Under the pieces are notes generated by a model. The model made no database searches and had not been told where the DNA came from. It was given only the letters and a program-made list of their open reading frames with translations. From positions 806,001 to 870,000 of the forward strand of contig OX387202.1 in the NCBI GenBank assembly GCA_947561715.1: 64,000 nt of DNA, given 5' to 3'. Source of the DNA: Ascidia mentula. Its lineage: Eukaryota; Chordata; Ascidiacea; Phlebobranchia; Ascidiidae. Position numbers and translations under genes: made by a program. This document shows, one piece after another, positions 23,201-38,200 of this stretch. Each line of letters starts with the position of its first letter. The stretch's first letter is position 1.

Positions 23201-26200
23201 CTGTCAGCCCCATTCATAAGAGCATTAATGTAACAATGACTAGTGTTGTGACATCACAATTGAACAAAACAGCTTAGCTTGTGATATTGTGGGAAGAGAT
23301 AGAAAATATTGTGGAGTTTTTTCAGTAAAGTACATAAAAGTTATTGAGACAACTTGCCAGAGAAAAAACTTCTGATGCAACCACAAAATTCTAAACGCAA
23401 TTCCACATTTATAAATTCTTTGGCATAAACATTCTGAAGTAAGCAAACAAAATTGGGTACAATTGCTTAATAAACAAATTTATACTTAATTGTTTTCACA
23501 TACTTGTGGTTGCAGCAGAAGTTTGTCAACCTGGTGTGGAAACAAGAAAAATAATTTACATTCTAAACAATAGTTTTGTGGGATTGTAACTGTTTGAAGG
23601 TTTTAGTAATTAGTTAAGTAAAGAGCATAGATTTTGGACATGAGAGGTTACTTAAGGAGTCCTGGGCATAATTATACTCTTGACGCTGAGGTAACTTCCA
23701 TCGGGAAAGGATCTGGATTACATGGGAGGAAGATAGATGGTCACAAGTTGGTCGGGGCCCACATTCCCCTTGATTCTGGTAGAGTGGAAAGAATGCATGC
23801 GGTCGTGGAACGAAGAACAGATGACAATTGTTTCGTGATCCAGGACTTAAACTCAGCATATGGAACATACGTCAATGAACACAGAGTACAAAACGGTGCA
23901 GTGCGCTTAACACCGGGGGACGTGATTCGTTTTGGTCACAGTGGAATTCCTCACGAGTTTGATGTCAGCAACGACACTAAAAATGAAAACAGAACAACAG
24001 AAACCAACGGAAAAGTTTCACCCGAATCGAGAAGTGGTGCAAAAAGTGCTGTGGAAAGTGGGTATTTCAACAAACAACAACGCAACAACTCAGCAAGAAG
24101 TCGGACACCAACATCATACGACAAAATAACATTCCGACCTGACACAGCCCCCACAAGTCCACAGAACACAACTCCACCTCTGTCACACTTGATCCTGAAC
24201 GAGCGATCAAAATCTGTTCCATTAAACCTGAAAATTACGACCGGGACCACCTCAGGAAATGCATCTCCCCGGGATAACGGAGGTGATATGAGCTACAGAG
24301 TGGAGATGATTCATCGCATGCAGGAAAACGGAACAGGTTGGAAAGCGGTGTCAGATGAAGGTGAGGAGGAAAAGGAGACAAGTTTCAGCAAAGAAGAAGT
24401 GGAAGAAACAGAAGTTGAACCTTGGTATAATGTCATGTTTATGTACGCGATCACACAAACACTTCTGCGCCGTTTATAAAAATAACAAACAAAATTTTCG
24501 CAAACGTAAACAACGTCAACAAAATTACTTTACCACAACAAAAGAAATAAATATATTTGGTTCCAAAACCTCTATGTTTTGACACAGGTATATGTCGATG
24601 TTGCGTGAAAAAGAAAAGAGGATTCTTCACATGGGAGATGAGATCAGCAGACTGAGCATTTCCGAATCAGAGAACAAGAGGAAAGATTCTGTGATCATCG
24701 ACCTCCGTTGCAAAGTTGCTGAGGTGGAAGCAAATATGTTGGTAGGTAAAAGTTTGTGTTTAGAAATAAGTTGCAAAAAAGTGTCTGTCTCATGATAATA
24801 AACCCATTTTTTCAAAATTAATTTTCAGTGATAACAAAACAATTAACCAACTTTGCCTTAATATCAAACTCACATCAGAGTTCAGAAACCACAAAACTGT
24901 GTGAAGTCAACTTTGCTGTGAACAATCAAAACTTTCAAGTGAAAAACAAACGGTTTCATTGTTTCGTACAAATATGGGTGTGAAGTTGACACACATGTGG
25001 TGGTTCCAACTCACTCAACAAAACTGTTAATATTTTGCTACAGGAGCTGAAAAGCAATGCAAGCTTGGCTGAAAAAGACCGGAAGCTTCTACAGATGGGA
25101 GATGAAATTAACAGACTTGCTGTGTACGAACGTGAATGTTACAGAAAAGACAAACTGGTGACAGCATTGAGGGATCAAGTCGCCACATTAGAGGTTAGAA
25201 AACCAAAGTTTGATTTTGCATCCTTGATATTTGTAAATTTTCAACAAATTAACAACACTAAAGTTGCAAGCGAGCAACAGGCAGCACTGCCGTTTCCATC
25301 AAATAGCTCTTCGAAGAGCTCTATCGCTTTCGCTTATACAAATACTAAGTTTCAAGCTCCTTTTGTAGGTGAACCAGCAAGCACTGCATGCAGAACTACA
25401 GGAAAGCAAGAAGCAGAACAGCATAAGAACGGACGAGAATAAAGACACAACAAGTGTTGTGAGTTCCTTTTTAATCATCTTGAGTTGGTGTTCCATGTAC
25501 AAGTTATACACACTGAGTTGGTGTTCCATGTACAAGTTATACACACTGGTTTGTTGCTGTGTTTATTTCCAATTCAGTTTACCCACATAATTACTCCACA
25601 AGTGATACATCGATAAGAATCACTATCAGAATCATCAAACAGTCTCATGGGCAGCAAATACTTGGTATCTGATTTTTGACGAAAGATATGGACATGATTA
25701 TAACAACAAATAATTAATTGTTTTTCTTGTATAGCTCATACAAAGGGAACTTTAGTGTAAAAATTTAAAAAGCAGAAACACTGCCTAGCAACAAACAATC
25801 AACAATCAACTTAATGTTTGTCGTCGTAGATGAGTGACAATATTGCCGAAGAAACAACTAAGATTGAGAGGAAACTTGGAAGCATCGATGATTCCTTGTT
25901 GGATGCGAGAGACGAGTTGGATGAGTTTAGGAAACAACTGGACATCCCCATCCCAGACCGGAGACCACTGGATGAAATTGTCCTCGAACTTAAAGAGGAT
26001 TTGCAGGAAAAAGATGAAAAAATTTTTAATTTACAAGGTATGTGTTCAAACATTTGTTTGCAGGAAAACAGTCTCCACAGTAGAACAAGTTACCACTAAT
26101 TTGATAAACTAAGATCATTTTTAACAATTTGCAAATATTTACTTTGCGTTGCCTTGTCATTTTTCACAAACCATCAATATAATCCAGACCACTGTGGCAC

Positions 26201-29200
26201 TGACTAACTTAAAGAACAGTATATTATATAAAACATTTGTTAGAGGAAAAAAACCATACAAGGCATCGGAAGTGTCCATTATGATGATTTGATTGAATTC
26301 TGTGTTTATTTAGACATGGAAAAATTACATTACAGTTTTATGACACAATGTTTTCAGAAAAACTTAAGAATGTGGAAGAAGATTTGCAACTTTCACACGG
26401 ATTGGTGGAAAACCTTCAGAATGACATCAACAGGCGTGAACACAAGACAACCAAGTTATCAATTAAACTGGAGAAGAGTCAGGCTGAATGTGAGGAAGCA
26501 CATGAACAACTTCATGCGATGTCAAACAAGTTCGCAAATCTCAAGGAAGAGAAAAAACATGAGGAAATTGTTGCAATGATGGAGAAAGAATTAAATCAGG
26601 TAAATTAATTAATTAGAATAGTTATGTGACCCAGGTAATTGATTCAACCACAAATTTCAAAAGCAAAGTAAATCACATTTATCATATTCAATATTTTTTG
26701 AGAAATTTCCTTGAAACACGACACCTTTATTACAAATAATCATAAAACAACGACCTTACAATTATTTTTGGTGTCGTTATTAAAAGGCAAAGTGCGACCT
26801 AAAAGCAGCCCAGGATACAGTTGCCAAGCAACACGACAAGCTGGAGAAGCAGGGAAAGGAGTTGAGGAGAGGTGGGAGGCAAAACAAACAATACTTGGAG
26901 AGTGGAAAGTTGATGCAACAACAAGTAAGTTGAATATGAGGAATCAAAAATTACTTGCAGTATATCAAAACTGATGCCAGAACCGATTATTCCTGTGTAA
27001 CTTACCATCAAATATCCAAAAGACAATTTCATAACTATTGCTCAAAATCTTCTGTAGTATCACGAAAATTTTGCAAAAAACTTTGCTTCTAATGAGAATC
27101 TGGTAACAGACAACAAGAAAAAAAATCACATTCGTGTTCAACCATTTTGCCAACCAAAATGTTGATAATATTGTAATCATCCACAGAAGCAAAGTTTTGT
27201 TCAACGCAGCCTCAATGACTTATTTTCAGTGTATATCGAACCTGTTGTCGTAGGTAACAGAACTAACCACAGAGTTGACGGAGTTAAAGCAGAGTGAGCA
27301 AGAAGCAAAGGTGAATAAGGAACACAACCAAGCCAGGCTGGAGCGCATGCGATCTCGAATTGTTCAAGCTGTCTACACAGCTCCAGGTTCAACCAAACCC
27401 GAGGCCATGCTCCAAGATGCTGAAATCCTCACAGCAATGCAGAAGGTTAGTGAGACTTTTCCCATAAATTTACATCAGTCAGTGTGATAATATCTAAGGT
27501 GCAACTGTGGTGTTTCAGATAATTGAAGACCGGAGCGAATTCCACCAACAGCTGACAGAAATGGGCCAAAGTGTCCCCCCACTTACTATCCACATAGAAA
27601 TCACACCAGAAGAAGAACCCTCTACCCCCACAGCTGAACCTGTGACTAATCAGGCGGAACGAAAATCTGGAAAAGGAGGGAAAAAATCGGGGAAAAAGTA
27701 GAAACAATGTCTTAATTTTGTTCACATAGTTTGCACTTCGCTATCTTAAATTGTTTGTCCACTAGATGTCCCACTGTGTGTCCTTTTAATGCAAGAACAA
27801 GTAATTTTAATGTGGCAAAGTGACTATGTTTATTGGAAGGATTAAAATTAACGCTATTTAAAACCATCCACATGCAAATATTATTTTGGATGGGTTTGCT
27901 GCTTTGGATGACGTGTGTGATGTCATAGAATATGCATGTTCTTCCACCACTGTGTGTTTTACTGTGTATTGCGCTTAATGTTGATATATCACAGCAACGG
28001 AATTTAAAATAAATAATTACTTTGTTTCACACTGAGTTGTCTTGCAACAATCTCAAGACGAAATTATAAAATAAATATCCCAAGAACAAGTGAATATTGA
28101 AACAAGTGTGGTTGATTAAAAAAAAAAAATCTATTCGAAAAACCTGAGACAAAGTTTTATTTGAAATATTCATCCAATTACAACAAGCGGAGAATTTGAT
28201 TAGGAAAAAATCAGGACTATTATAGTTGTAGTGTTTTAAATTGCCAAAATACCACTTTTTGTTGCAATGCTCTGTAAAAAAATCCCCACCAGGGAATCCC
28301 TGTTTAATAATTCCATACAACACACTACACAACATACTTTAACAGAATGTACCTGTTGGAATAGTTAAATGTGCCTGAAGGAAAATGATTTTTCACTGTT
28401 ATAAAAAAACTCGAGAGTTTCACAATATTTACTCCAATATCAACAAAGTTTATGAAAGTTTCTCTGGCAGAGCGATCATCCCACACACATTATATTGGAC
28501 CCTACTTACTCGTTATCTGACGTCACAGATTTCAGTTCTGCTGTCTGTTCCTTCATTTTGTCGTTCATTCTGTCGTTGTTCTGCTTCTGTTCTCGGACCC
28601 AAATATTCACGTTTTCAACCACGGCTTCGCTCTCTGTCCGTAGTCGACTGCTATCATTTCGCGCTTGATTGACTTCGTTTTGTAGTTTGTCGACCTGAAC
28701 AAAATTTAATAAACGAGTTTACTAAGTTTTATTTTAAGGTTTGATGATCCCACCATTAGGTTTGTTGTTGCAAGCTTATGTTGGGTCGCGTCCAGAATTC
28801 TTTTATTCTGATCAAAATCTTCCCCTAACTTTTTGTGTTTTTCCTGCAGCGACGAAAATTCCACCTTCAAAAATAGTTTGTCAGAAAATGTAAGAATGGT
28901 GTTGTACCTAAATTTATGTAAGTGTACCTAAGTTTCAGTGGCAAATTGTGTTTGGATTATCAATTATCACCCCAAATATGCAGCATTGCCAAGAATCATT
29001 GTCGCATATTCGTACAATTTGTCTGATCAACTAATGTTTAAATACATCTTATGGTGGATCATCAAACAAGGTTACCCTCAACACAACTAGTTGTTCTTCT
29101 TTCTTCGCGATTTCGGCAATGCCAAGTCGATTTTTTTCACTTGTTTCATTCAGCTCATGGGATATATTCTAAACAAAACAATTTTATGCAAAACAAACAA

Positions 29201-32200
29201 AACAAATTAAAAAATATCATCAACATAACTTTAAATAGTACAAAAAAAGGCAAAATTCACCTGTAGTTTGTTTCCATAGGTCACAACTTCATCTTCAGCT
29301 TCTTTGTTCAAGTTTTGAACTTTGCGGAATTCATTCCTTAACTTTCTCAGTTTGTCTTCATAAACTCCAAGCTGAAAAACAACAAAAATCAACATGGAAA
29401 CATGCATAGATTTCTTTCATAACCAACTTAACAAAAGATACTATTTAGGATTATCAGGTTATTTAAAAATTCATGTATTATTGTGTTGTGTAGGTCAGGG
29501 GCCACCAAGCTACGACGCAGAGGACGTATAAAGCTTGATTTGTTCTTCCGAAAAACCTCTGCAGTATTTTTTACAAAATTGATGATAGAAATTATTGCTT
29601 TCCTGTGTAATGAAACCATTTTGGCTAAAATTCTCTTTTCATGAACAGTTCTCCAGCCACCAATCTTTACAATGTATTGGCCGCTGTGAAAAAAGTGCCC
29701 CTGGTACAGATGCCTTACATGAAAACATTGCACAAGTTGACCGATCTACGGGTGTTACTGTTATTTCTATGTTCAGTTCACCTCTTGAGCCATAGCTTGG
29801 TTGTCATGCCAAGCTTTTTGGAGTTCAGTTTTAAGGTTGGAATTTTCCTTTGTGCTCTGACCAAGTTGATCAATCGACTCGAGCTGTGTTCCTTCAATCG
29901 ATGAAAGCTGAAAATAACAAACATGAATGTTCAATATTTCCGTTTATTTAAACAACCTGTTCTTGTATGTCAACGGCATCAAAAATAAACAACTTGAGAA
30001 TTTAGAAATAAAATAAGAAAATATATTGGTAAAAACTTGTTGGTGGCAACACTGCATTTAATTACAATAGTTTAACATTTTTCATCAAAATACCTGTAGT
30101 TTGAGGTCATTCTGTCGTTGTACAGCATCCAACATCAGCTTATGGCATTCCTTGTACTGGTGTTGACTTGCCTCTAAATCCTGGTGCAAGTTTGCAAGAT
30201 TTTCCTCGTACTTTTCAATCTAATGATTAACACAAAAACTTTAACAAAGAACATTATTTCAAACAAGCAACAAGATTCTCTGCATCTTGATGCCCTGGAA
30301 AGTAGTTTAGAATTGTTTTGGTCACATCCAAAAAAGTTCGACAACCACTGAACCCGATTCAACTGTTGAGCTACGAAATATGACAAAGTTCTTGCACAAA
30401 TGCACAGGAAATTATCAGCAAATATCAATGGAGAACCTTTAAACTTTTGTTACAAAAACGATGCATGAGCAGATCCTGACAGTACAAAAACTTTCCAAAC
30501 CTCCTTCAAACGCAGTTTTTCCTGGTTATGTGCATCCACTAGGTGTCGCTCCCTTTCGGCTAAAATATCCTTAAGTTTGTTGATTTCATCGCGAGCATCT
30601 GAAAGCTGGGTTTGGAAGTTGCCGAGCGAGTCTTCCAGTTTGGAAACTTGGTTTTGATTTGATTTAATCTGAAAACAAATTGATTAGTTTGTCACATCAA
30701 AGAAAGCAAGATTAAAAAAACTTCGTGAAACCCAAAGTTAATTTTGTTTGTACCTAATTGCTGGTTTGTATGTGAGATTCAATTAACACCAAAAACCTTC
30801 TTCAACTCATAAGTGTTCGCCACAAATTTACTGAAGCGAATCATCAAATATTTAACGTCACAAAAACAATAAAACGATGACTCAGCATATTACCTCTCCT
30901 TGTAAATCACATCTGTGTTTTTCCAACTTTTCGTTTGTTACGTTCAAATTCATCGATTCGTTGTTAAGTTTCACAATTTCATCCCGTGCTTCGGAGTGTC
31001 GACTTCTCTCAGTGTCAAGGTCACGCTCCAGTGATTTTACTCTGTCCTGACATCTTGTGACCTGTGTAGAATTTTTATTTCCCACAAGTTTAAACACAAA
31101 CATTTCTGCCATCAAAGACACAGTTCTATTTTTTTTCTCAAAGCAAAAAGCAACATTTAAGTTTTTTGATTAATGCAGAAAAATTCTGTAAATGGAAACA
31201 GGCAACTCACTTCACTTTCAAGTGCCCTTGTTTGAGCTTTAAGGTCGGCCAATTCCTCCCCAGTGCTCTTTGCTGCCTCCTGGTGTTTCGATGACACTTC
31301 TTCCTGGTGTTTGAATTGTTGTTTCCAATCTTCCAACTCACACCTAGATACACACTGATTCATACAAACATTCAATGATTTCTATTGAATACATGACAGC
31401 ATAAAGCAAATGGTGTTGCCAGGGTTACCAGGTTGAGTCAGACTTGGAATTAGAAAACACAAACATGACATTTCATAGTAAAAATGACTGGGCATTGTTA
31501 AAACAATCACTTTGCACAATGACCTCTGTTTGGTGATAATTCTGCTCTGGTCGGCCGACTCATCTTCCGATGCCAAACAACGATCTTTCAACTGCTTTAA
31601 CTCGGCCTGAAAAGTTTTGTGGACGTTGAAATTAATTTATTTGATTGGAATCATAAATAGAAATGTTTAGTTTAACAACTGCAACAATAAAAAACTATAT
31701 TAATATTGGAGCTCAAGTTTCAGAAATGTTTGTAAATGTATTGAACGTAAATCAGATCCACGTAATAAGTTACTCACTTGTAACCTCTTGTTAAGTTGTT
31801 CAGACCTTGTAAGGTCAGTCACTTTGCCGCTTAATTCAAGCTGGGTGTTAGTAAGGTTTTGTTCCTTTAACATCACTTTCTCTTCATAGTGAGCAAGCTG
31901 GGCAAGAAAAAACTTCAATTATTCTTTGTTTTTTTGTACAAAATTTTATAAAATATTTTTCTTTTTCATTCATGTAATATTTGTTTTAAGTCAGTTATTC
32001 TGAGATAAAAAGCAGTGATTTCTAATATTGTGAAGGTTATTCACAACATTACAGAACATCAACTAAAACGATTACTTTACTGACTTCTGCACATGTAGTC
32101 AAATATAGAAGACAACAATCTCATGATGACATTTTAGAGAAAAATCTTTGTGCCAATCAGCAATTAAAGAAGGAATTATGAAAAAATCACAGTAAAGTTG

Positions 32201-35200
32201 AAAGATATTTTTTAACATTTCCATGTTGCTAGGTGTGTAACATTTCCATGTTGCTAGGTGTGCATTGATAACTTTTCAAAACGCAGAATATGAGAAGCAA
32301 GATGACCTCCTGTGCGCATTCCCTGTATCCCTTCCTCGTTTCTTCGAGAGTTTGAGAAAGTTCCTCAATTTCTCCACAAACTTCCAACCTCTTGGCTTCC
32401 GACTCTGTCCGACTTCGAACCGCTCGATCGAGTTCAATCTGATCAACAAATTTTGTTTGAGTATTTTATGTCAGTAGCTTGACTGTGTCGTTATGTGATC
32501 ATTCTAAAAATCCTGGTTTACATGAAAAGTTTGAACACTTGGAGATTTCTAAACACAGATTTCTCAACCACACAAAGTTAATTGAAATGTTGAAAAAGCA
32601 ACAAATTAATTCCCAGTCAAAAACCAATAGGATTTTGTTTCCGCAAACTTATATCCTTTTAGCAGATTCAACAATTTGTCGTCCCACCTGAAGTTGGTTG
32701 CACGTTCCTTCCAACTGTTCAACCTCCTCTGTCTTCGCAGAGATGTTTTCATGGCAATTCGTCAAATCTGACTTAAGTTTGTTCAGAAGCAAATCTCGCT
32801 GATTTATTTCCTGGAAGAAAAGAAAAAAGTTTCGTGCAAAAATACTTGCTGATTATTTCGGATATGAAGGAGGAGCTAAGATGGTGGATTGAAAGTAAAA
32901 AAGTATGAAATGACAACAAAAATATTTAAAAAACTGATATTTTGATGGCAAATTTTATTTAAATTTTAAAGGTTGAAGACACATTAAATCTAGATAGTCC
33001 TTCATGCCATTAAATTAATCCATAAAGGGCTGTAGCAGCAATTCTGTAAACGTTCCCATAGAGAGCATTACAATAAACTTATCTGCAACAAATTAGTTTT
33101 GATAACTCACATCTTTCAAACCATCATTAGAATGTTGTTCAAACTCAAGTTGTCGCGAAACTGAAGCAAGTTTTGCTTTTTCTTGTTCCACGGCAACGAG
33201 TATCCTCGCATCGCTCTCATCCAACTTCTTCTGGGCAGAAATTAATTCTTTTTCCAAATCTTTTACCTGAGCAACAAAAGTTGTCACGACAGTTTTACGA
33301 GCAACAGATTTACTAAAACACAAAAATCTAACATTCAACAATATTTCTATGTAAGTTGAAACAAAATCTGAAAATTGTATTTTACTGAGAACTTTCCATT
33401 TTTTAACTAGATTTAAAGATGAAACTTTCCTTACGATTATTTCTCAAATAAAAAGTTTAGAATTGGAATTCTGGGTAACATTTTTCCAATAAAACCAAAC
33501 CTTTAGTGATGTCGGTGCAAAGCAATATTTTTCAGGGAGATAACGAACAAATAATGGAATATTTATCATTTCAAAGGGTTCCTAAAATATGTTTGGCGTC
33601 ATCCAACATTCTACTTTCGTAAGGTTTTTATTTTCCACAAAACCAAGAAGCTCGAACCTCATCTTCCATGTCCTTCTTCCCGAGCTGCATCTCGCTCAAC
33701 TGATTCCTCATCTCATGGAGGAGTTTCTTTGACTCTTCCACCTGATGTTGTTTCTCACCAACATGTCCTCGCATCTGAACCAACTCCCTCTCTAATCTAT
33801 TAAAAAATTTAAATAGGGAAGTTTTAAAGCTTGGAAAATTTTGGTTGCCAGACCCTATGACTATACTATACTAAGTGCCATGTGCTGTGTGTCATGTGTC
33901 AATCAGCATGTGTCATGTGCCACAAAAAAACTATTGATTTTTTTAGTAAGTTGCTTTTTACTTGAAATTTTTGTTATTTCCAGAAAAAAAAATTCTTTCC
34001 AAAATCCTTTCTTTATTAATGATATTTTTACCAAAGGTAATCATACCAACATTAATACAGGAAACAAAATATTAATTTGTGATGTTTTGTTGGAAGTTTT
34101 ATCAGCAAAAAGTAATTAAACCTCAGGTTATGTTCCTGTCTCTCATTGAAATCATCGTTGTCATGTGAATGAGTTACTTGGAATTGTTGCCAGTCTGATT
34201 TGAGTTTGTGGATGGAATCTTGGTGTTTCGCGATCTGCAAATGGGATTGTGTTTAAACGACACATTGTGCGAGGTCTCGACAACTGGGAAAAGTTTACAC
34301 ATTTTACCAGTTTATTGTGCAACAATAATTTTTGTTGCAAACAAGTTACTTTATATCAGGTTAAACTTGTCATTGGCAATATCAATAAAATATTGCTTTC
34401 CGTTTGTATTCAAACATGCAATCTCACCTCCTGTTGTTTCTCGATCATTCGTTGTTTGATGATGTCATTCTCATCCCTCATAGTTTCAAGTCTGTGTTTG
34501 TTAACTTTGCTTTCTTCTTGTGTTCGTTGAAGTTCGTGTGTCAGTTGCTCGATGACGTCTTCACAAGTCGAGATCTTAAACAAGAAGTGGTGGGGGTTTG
34601 TCTGTTAGCTCAAATTCTCGTTGTGTTGGAAGTACGGTTAGGAAAGCAGCAATGTTACATATTGTAAAATTGGTTTCACGAAGCTTAAACTTGTGATTTT
34701 ATTTGTTGAAAGGCTTTACAAAAACTCTAAATATATTCAAAAAAGGTTTTCAGGATAAAATAATTGCCTCAACATTTATCACCTTACGACAACTCACCTG
34801 GTGTCCTCTTTCCTCGCACAGCTCATGGGATTTATTCAACTCATCGTTTAGATTGGAAATAAGTTCATCTTTTTCATTAACCTAACATAGAAATGTTAAC
34901 TCTTTACATTCATGAACACTTATTAAATAGCTTCTCTAACTTAAACAACCCAACATTTAATCACCTCAGACTTGACGATCTCCAGTTGGTTTTCGATGGT
35001 TTGAAGTTGATTCTGGGTTTCATTTAATCTCCCAATACTTTCATCATATTTCTGACGCGTCTTCAAGTTTACAAAGATCATGTTATCAAACATCAACATT
35101 AAACCTAACAGGTTTCATCAAGAAAAACTGTCAAAGAATTTGTTCAATAATTTACCAAGTTTAGTTCGGTGCTGGTTTGGTCAAGAACAGATTTGACTGT

Positions 35201-38200
35201 TGTTAATTCTTCACTTTTCTGTAATTTGTTACGTTTCAACGTCGCGACTTCATCAAGTTGTGCTTGAAGGTTATCTTCACACTTATTCAGCTGAACATAG
35301 AAATCAATTAATGGTAAGTGATTAACACAAATATTATTAGAAGGATATTCAGAGTTATGAAAAGTGTTGTGAACGTGACTCAATTCACAACATCATAAAC
35401 ATCTGTAAATTTACCTGACAGGTTAAAACGTCAAGAACTGATTGCAGGTCACAGAATGTTGTGATTTTTACCTCGTTTAATAATTCTTGTTGTTCCTTCA
35501 CAGATTTGTCGAGCTCAACTTGAAGTCGGGAAATATGTTTCTTGCTCGCGTCAACTTCAAACTTGGCGTCCTTATATTCACCATGAGTGGTGTTTAAAGC
35601 TTGTCGTAACCTGAATATTGGGGGTCACATTTTATATGCTGCAGAAACTTTGTGTAACCTCCTTGTTTGTTACAAATAAATTAATCCAGAAACTGATGCA
35701 GGGATGACTTGTGCAACAGTAAGTTATAAGATGGTAAAGGAATTCAAGAATGAACATTGTTAAAATGAGTTAAGAAAATCACTTTCGACACAAATAAATA
35801 AATTGTGCGCAAATTACACCATGGTGGGGTTATCAGGTATTTTGTTTCAACTTTAACAAAGTTATTAAAAAAACTCGTTGTTTATCATACAATACTAAAA
35901 GTTTCTATTGGAATAAGGAGCTGACAATACATTGCGTGGAATATATATTCCCGAATTTTATCCAAGCTGACCCTATTGGGAGCAAGTTCTTCTTGTGTGT
36001 GCGTCTCATGCTTAAAATCCATTTGATATTTGAAAATTTACCTCAAACAAGACATGAATCAAAATAAAATTCAAACCTTTCTGCTTCCTGTTGTGTTTGA
36101 GTTGCGTCATTCCTTGCATGGTTTCTCACTGTTTCAAGTTCTCGTTGTAAATGTTCACATGATTTTGAACTAACTCTCATTTCCTGCTCGCACGATTCAA
36201 GTTTCTGCTTAAGACTTTGAGATTCTAATCTTTCCTGTTTAATCTGAAACACAAAATTATTATTTTAAAACTTATTTACACGTTGATTGATGAGAAATAA
36301 AGGTTCAACACTTTTTGACCTTTGAACACTAACAATTATGCATATTGTCTTTGCAAGCCAAAGTTTGTTAATCATTTTTCTAAAATGATGAATTTAACCA
36401 AAGAAGTTTAAGAGCAGAAGAAGCGACATCATTGAAACCTGTTGATCTTGAGTCCCGATCGTTTCCCTCGCAGTTTTTGCATCTGATGAAAGTTGTTTAA
36501 TTTTTGTGTTCAGTCGGTCGATTTCGGCAACATGCATTTCATTTTCTTCACTCGTTCCCTTGAACTTTTCTTCGATGGTTTTAAGTTCGGTGTTCAGTTT
36601 CATCAGCTTCTGATCTCTATGTGACACCTGGAAAGGTCAAAGGTCATATTGAAATCAACCTACATCGTGCGAAAGAAATATTTTGTACAAAGTTATCCAT
36701 GTTAAAGTTAAAAAAAAAAAACTTCAGACCAAACTTAAACATTGCAGTCGGATTCTGGGAGATTTGATGCCTAGAAGCCAACTACAAAAAAGTGACCTAA
36801 ATTTATTTTTCACAAAACTAAATAATATTTCCATATATATATCTTGTGGATGAAGAAAGTTATGAGCTTAAGATTATAAGTGGGTTTTATCAAGCGTTGG
36901 TAACTCACCTCCTCTTGTGCTGTCCGATGTTTTTCAGTTAGAATCGTTACATTCATCTCTGTCTTGTGTTTGTAAGCTCGCAATCTACACAAAGGAATCA
37001 GACAACTATTGCATTAAAATCTTAAATATAGTTTTTATCGATCAGTAACAATTTTAACATAGGTTTTATTTCTGTAGAAAAATAAAATATCTATGAAATA
37101 TAAGACTTTAAACATTAAAAAATTAAGATCTGAACAATAGACTGCAGATGTTGGCCTTGCAATCCCGGTTTAACTACTGTAATGGCAATATGGAAACAAA
37201 GCTTATCAAAGGCTAGTGCCTTGTGCGTCTGTAGAATATAAAATACATAACAACACAACAACACCCCATGATCAGACAAAGATGCAGACCATGTTACATG
37301 AAAATATAGACAAAAAAAATTTTATTTTTGAAACTTTGCAGATATTTCAGTCAAAATTTCTTGTGTTAAAAAACTTTTTCAATGTCGTATTCTGCCCAGC
37401 AGCCTTAATAGTCAAGGAAGCCTAAACTGTTGCCTAAACACAGAATAAATCTCATGTCATTTCAATATTATCAAGGAAACTCACTGGATCAATTCCTTGT
37501 TGTTGTTCTTCGTCTTCTCATCCTGTTTCTCAACCTCCTCCTTCATCTTCGCAACCTCCGCCTCCTGCTGGAGGAGTTGTTGGTAACAAGTCTGATATCT
37601 CTGTTGTTGCTCGGCAACATCCTTCTCAAGCTCCACCACCATCCTCTTGTGTTTCAACAACTGAGGAGGAGGGAATGAATATTAAGAACTACTTGACGCA
37701 AACACATCTGCTTTGTGAAAATTGAGTCCTTCACAAATACTAGTTTCAACTCAGGGAAAGTACCTCATCATCGCTAATTCTGTTGGTTTCGCTCAAATCC
37801 ACCCTCGTTCGAGCAAGTTCGTCCTCTAACATTCGAACTGTTTCATTGCTTTGTCCGTTCTGTACAAGTGGAAAAACAAAAAAACAAAACTTTTTATAAA
37901 GTTCTTCAAAAGATAAATAAATAAGACAAAACATAAAATTTATAACCGTTAAATCCTCATTGCAATTTATAAGTGGACGGAAACATGGTTTCTTCAACAA
38001 ATCTCTCATAGATTCCAGTTTTTTACTTAATTTTCACAAACTGAAACCCAGCTATGGATACCTGGGAACTGGCCAGTCTGTATTTCTCCTTTAGTTTTGT
38101 TGCTTCTATGGTGACTTTATGGAGCATGTCATCCCTGCTTGAGAGTCTTTTCAATAATTCCTTCTGTTGTGACTGGAGGGTCACTGAATAACAAAAGTTA

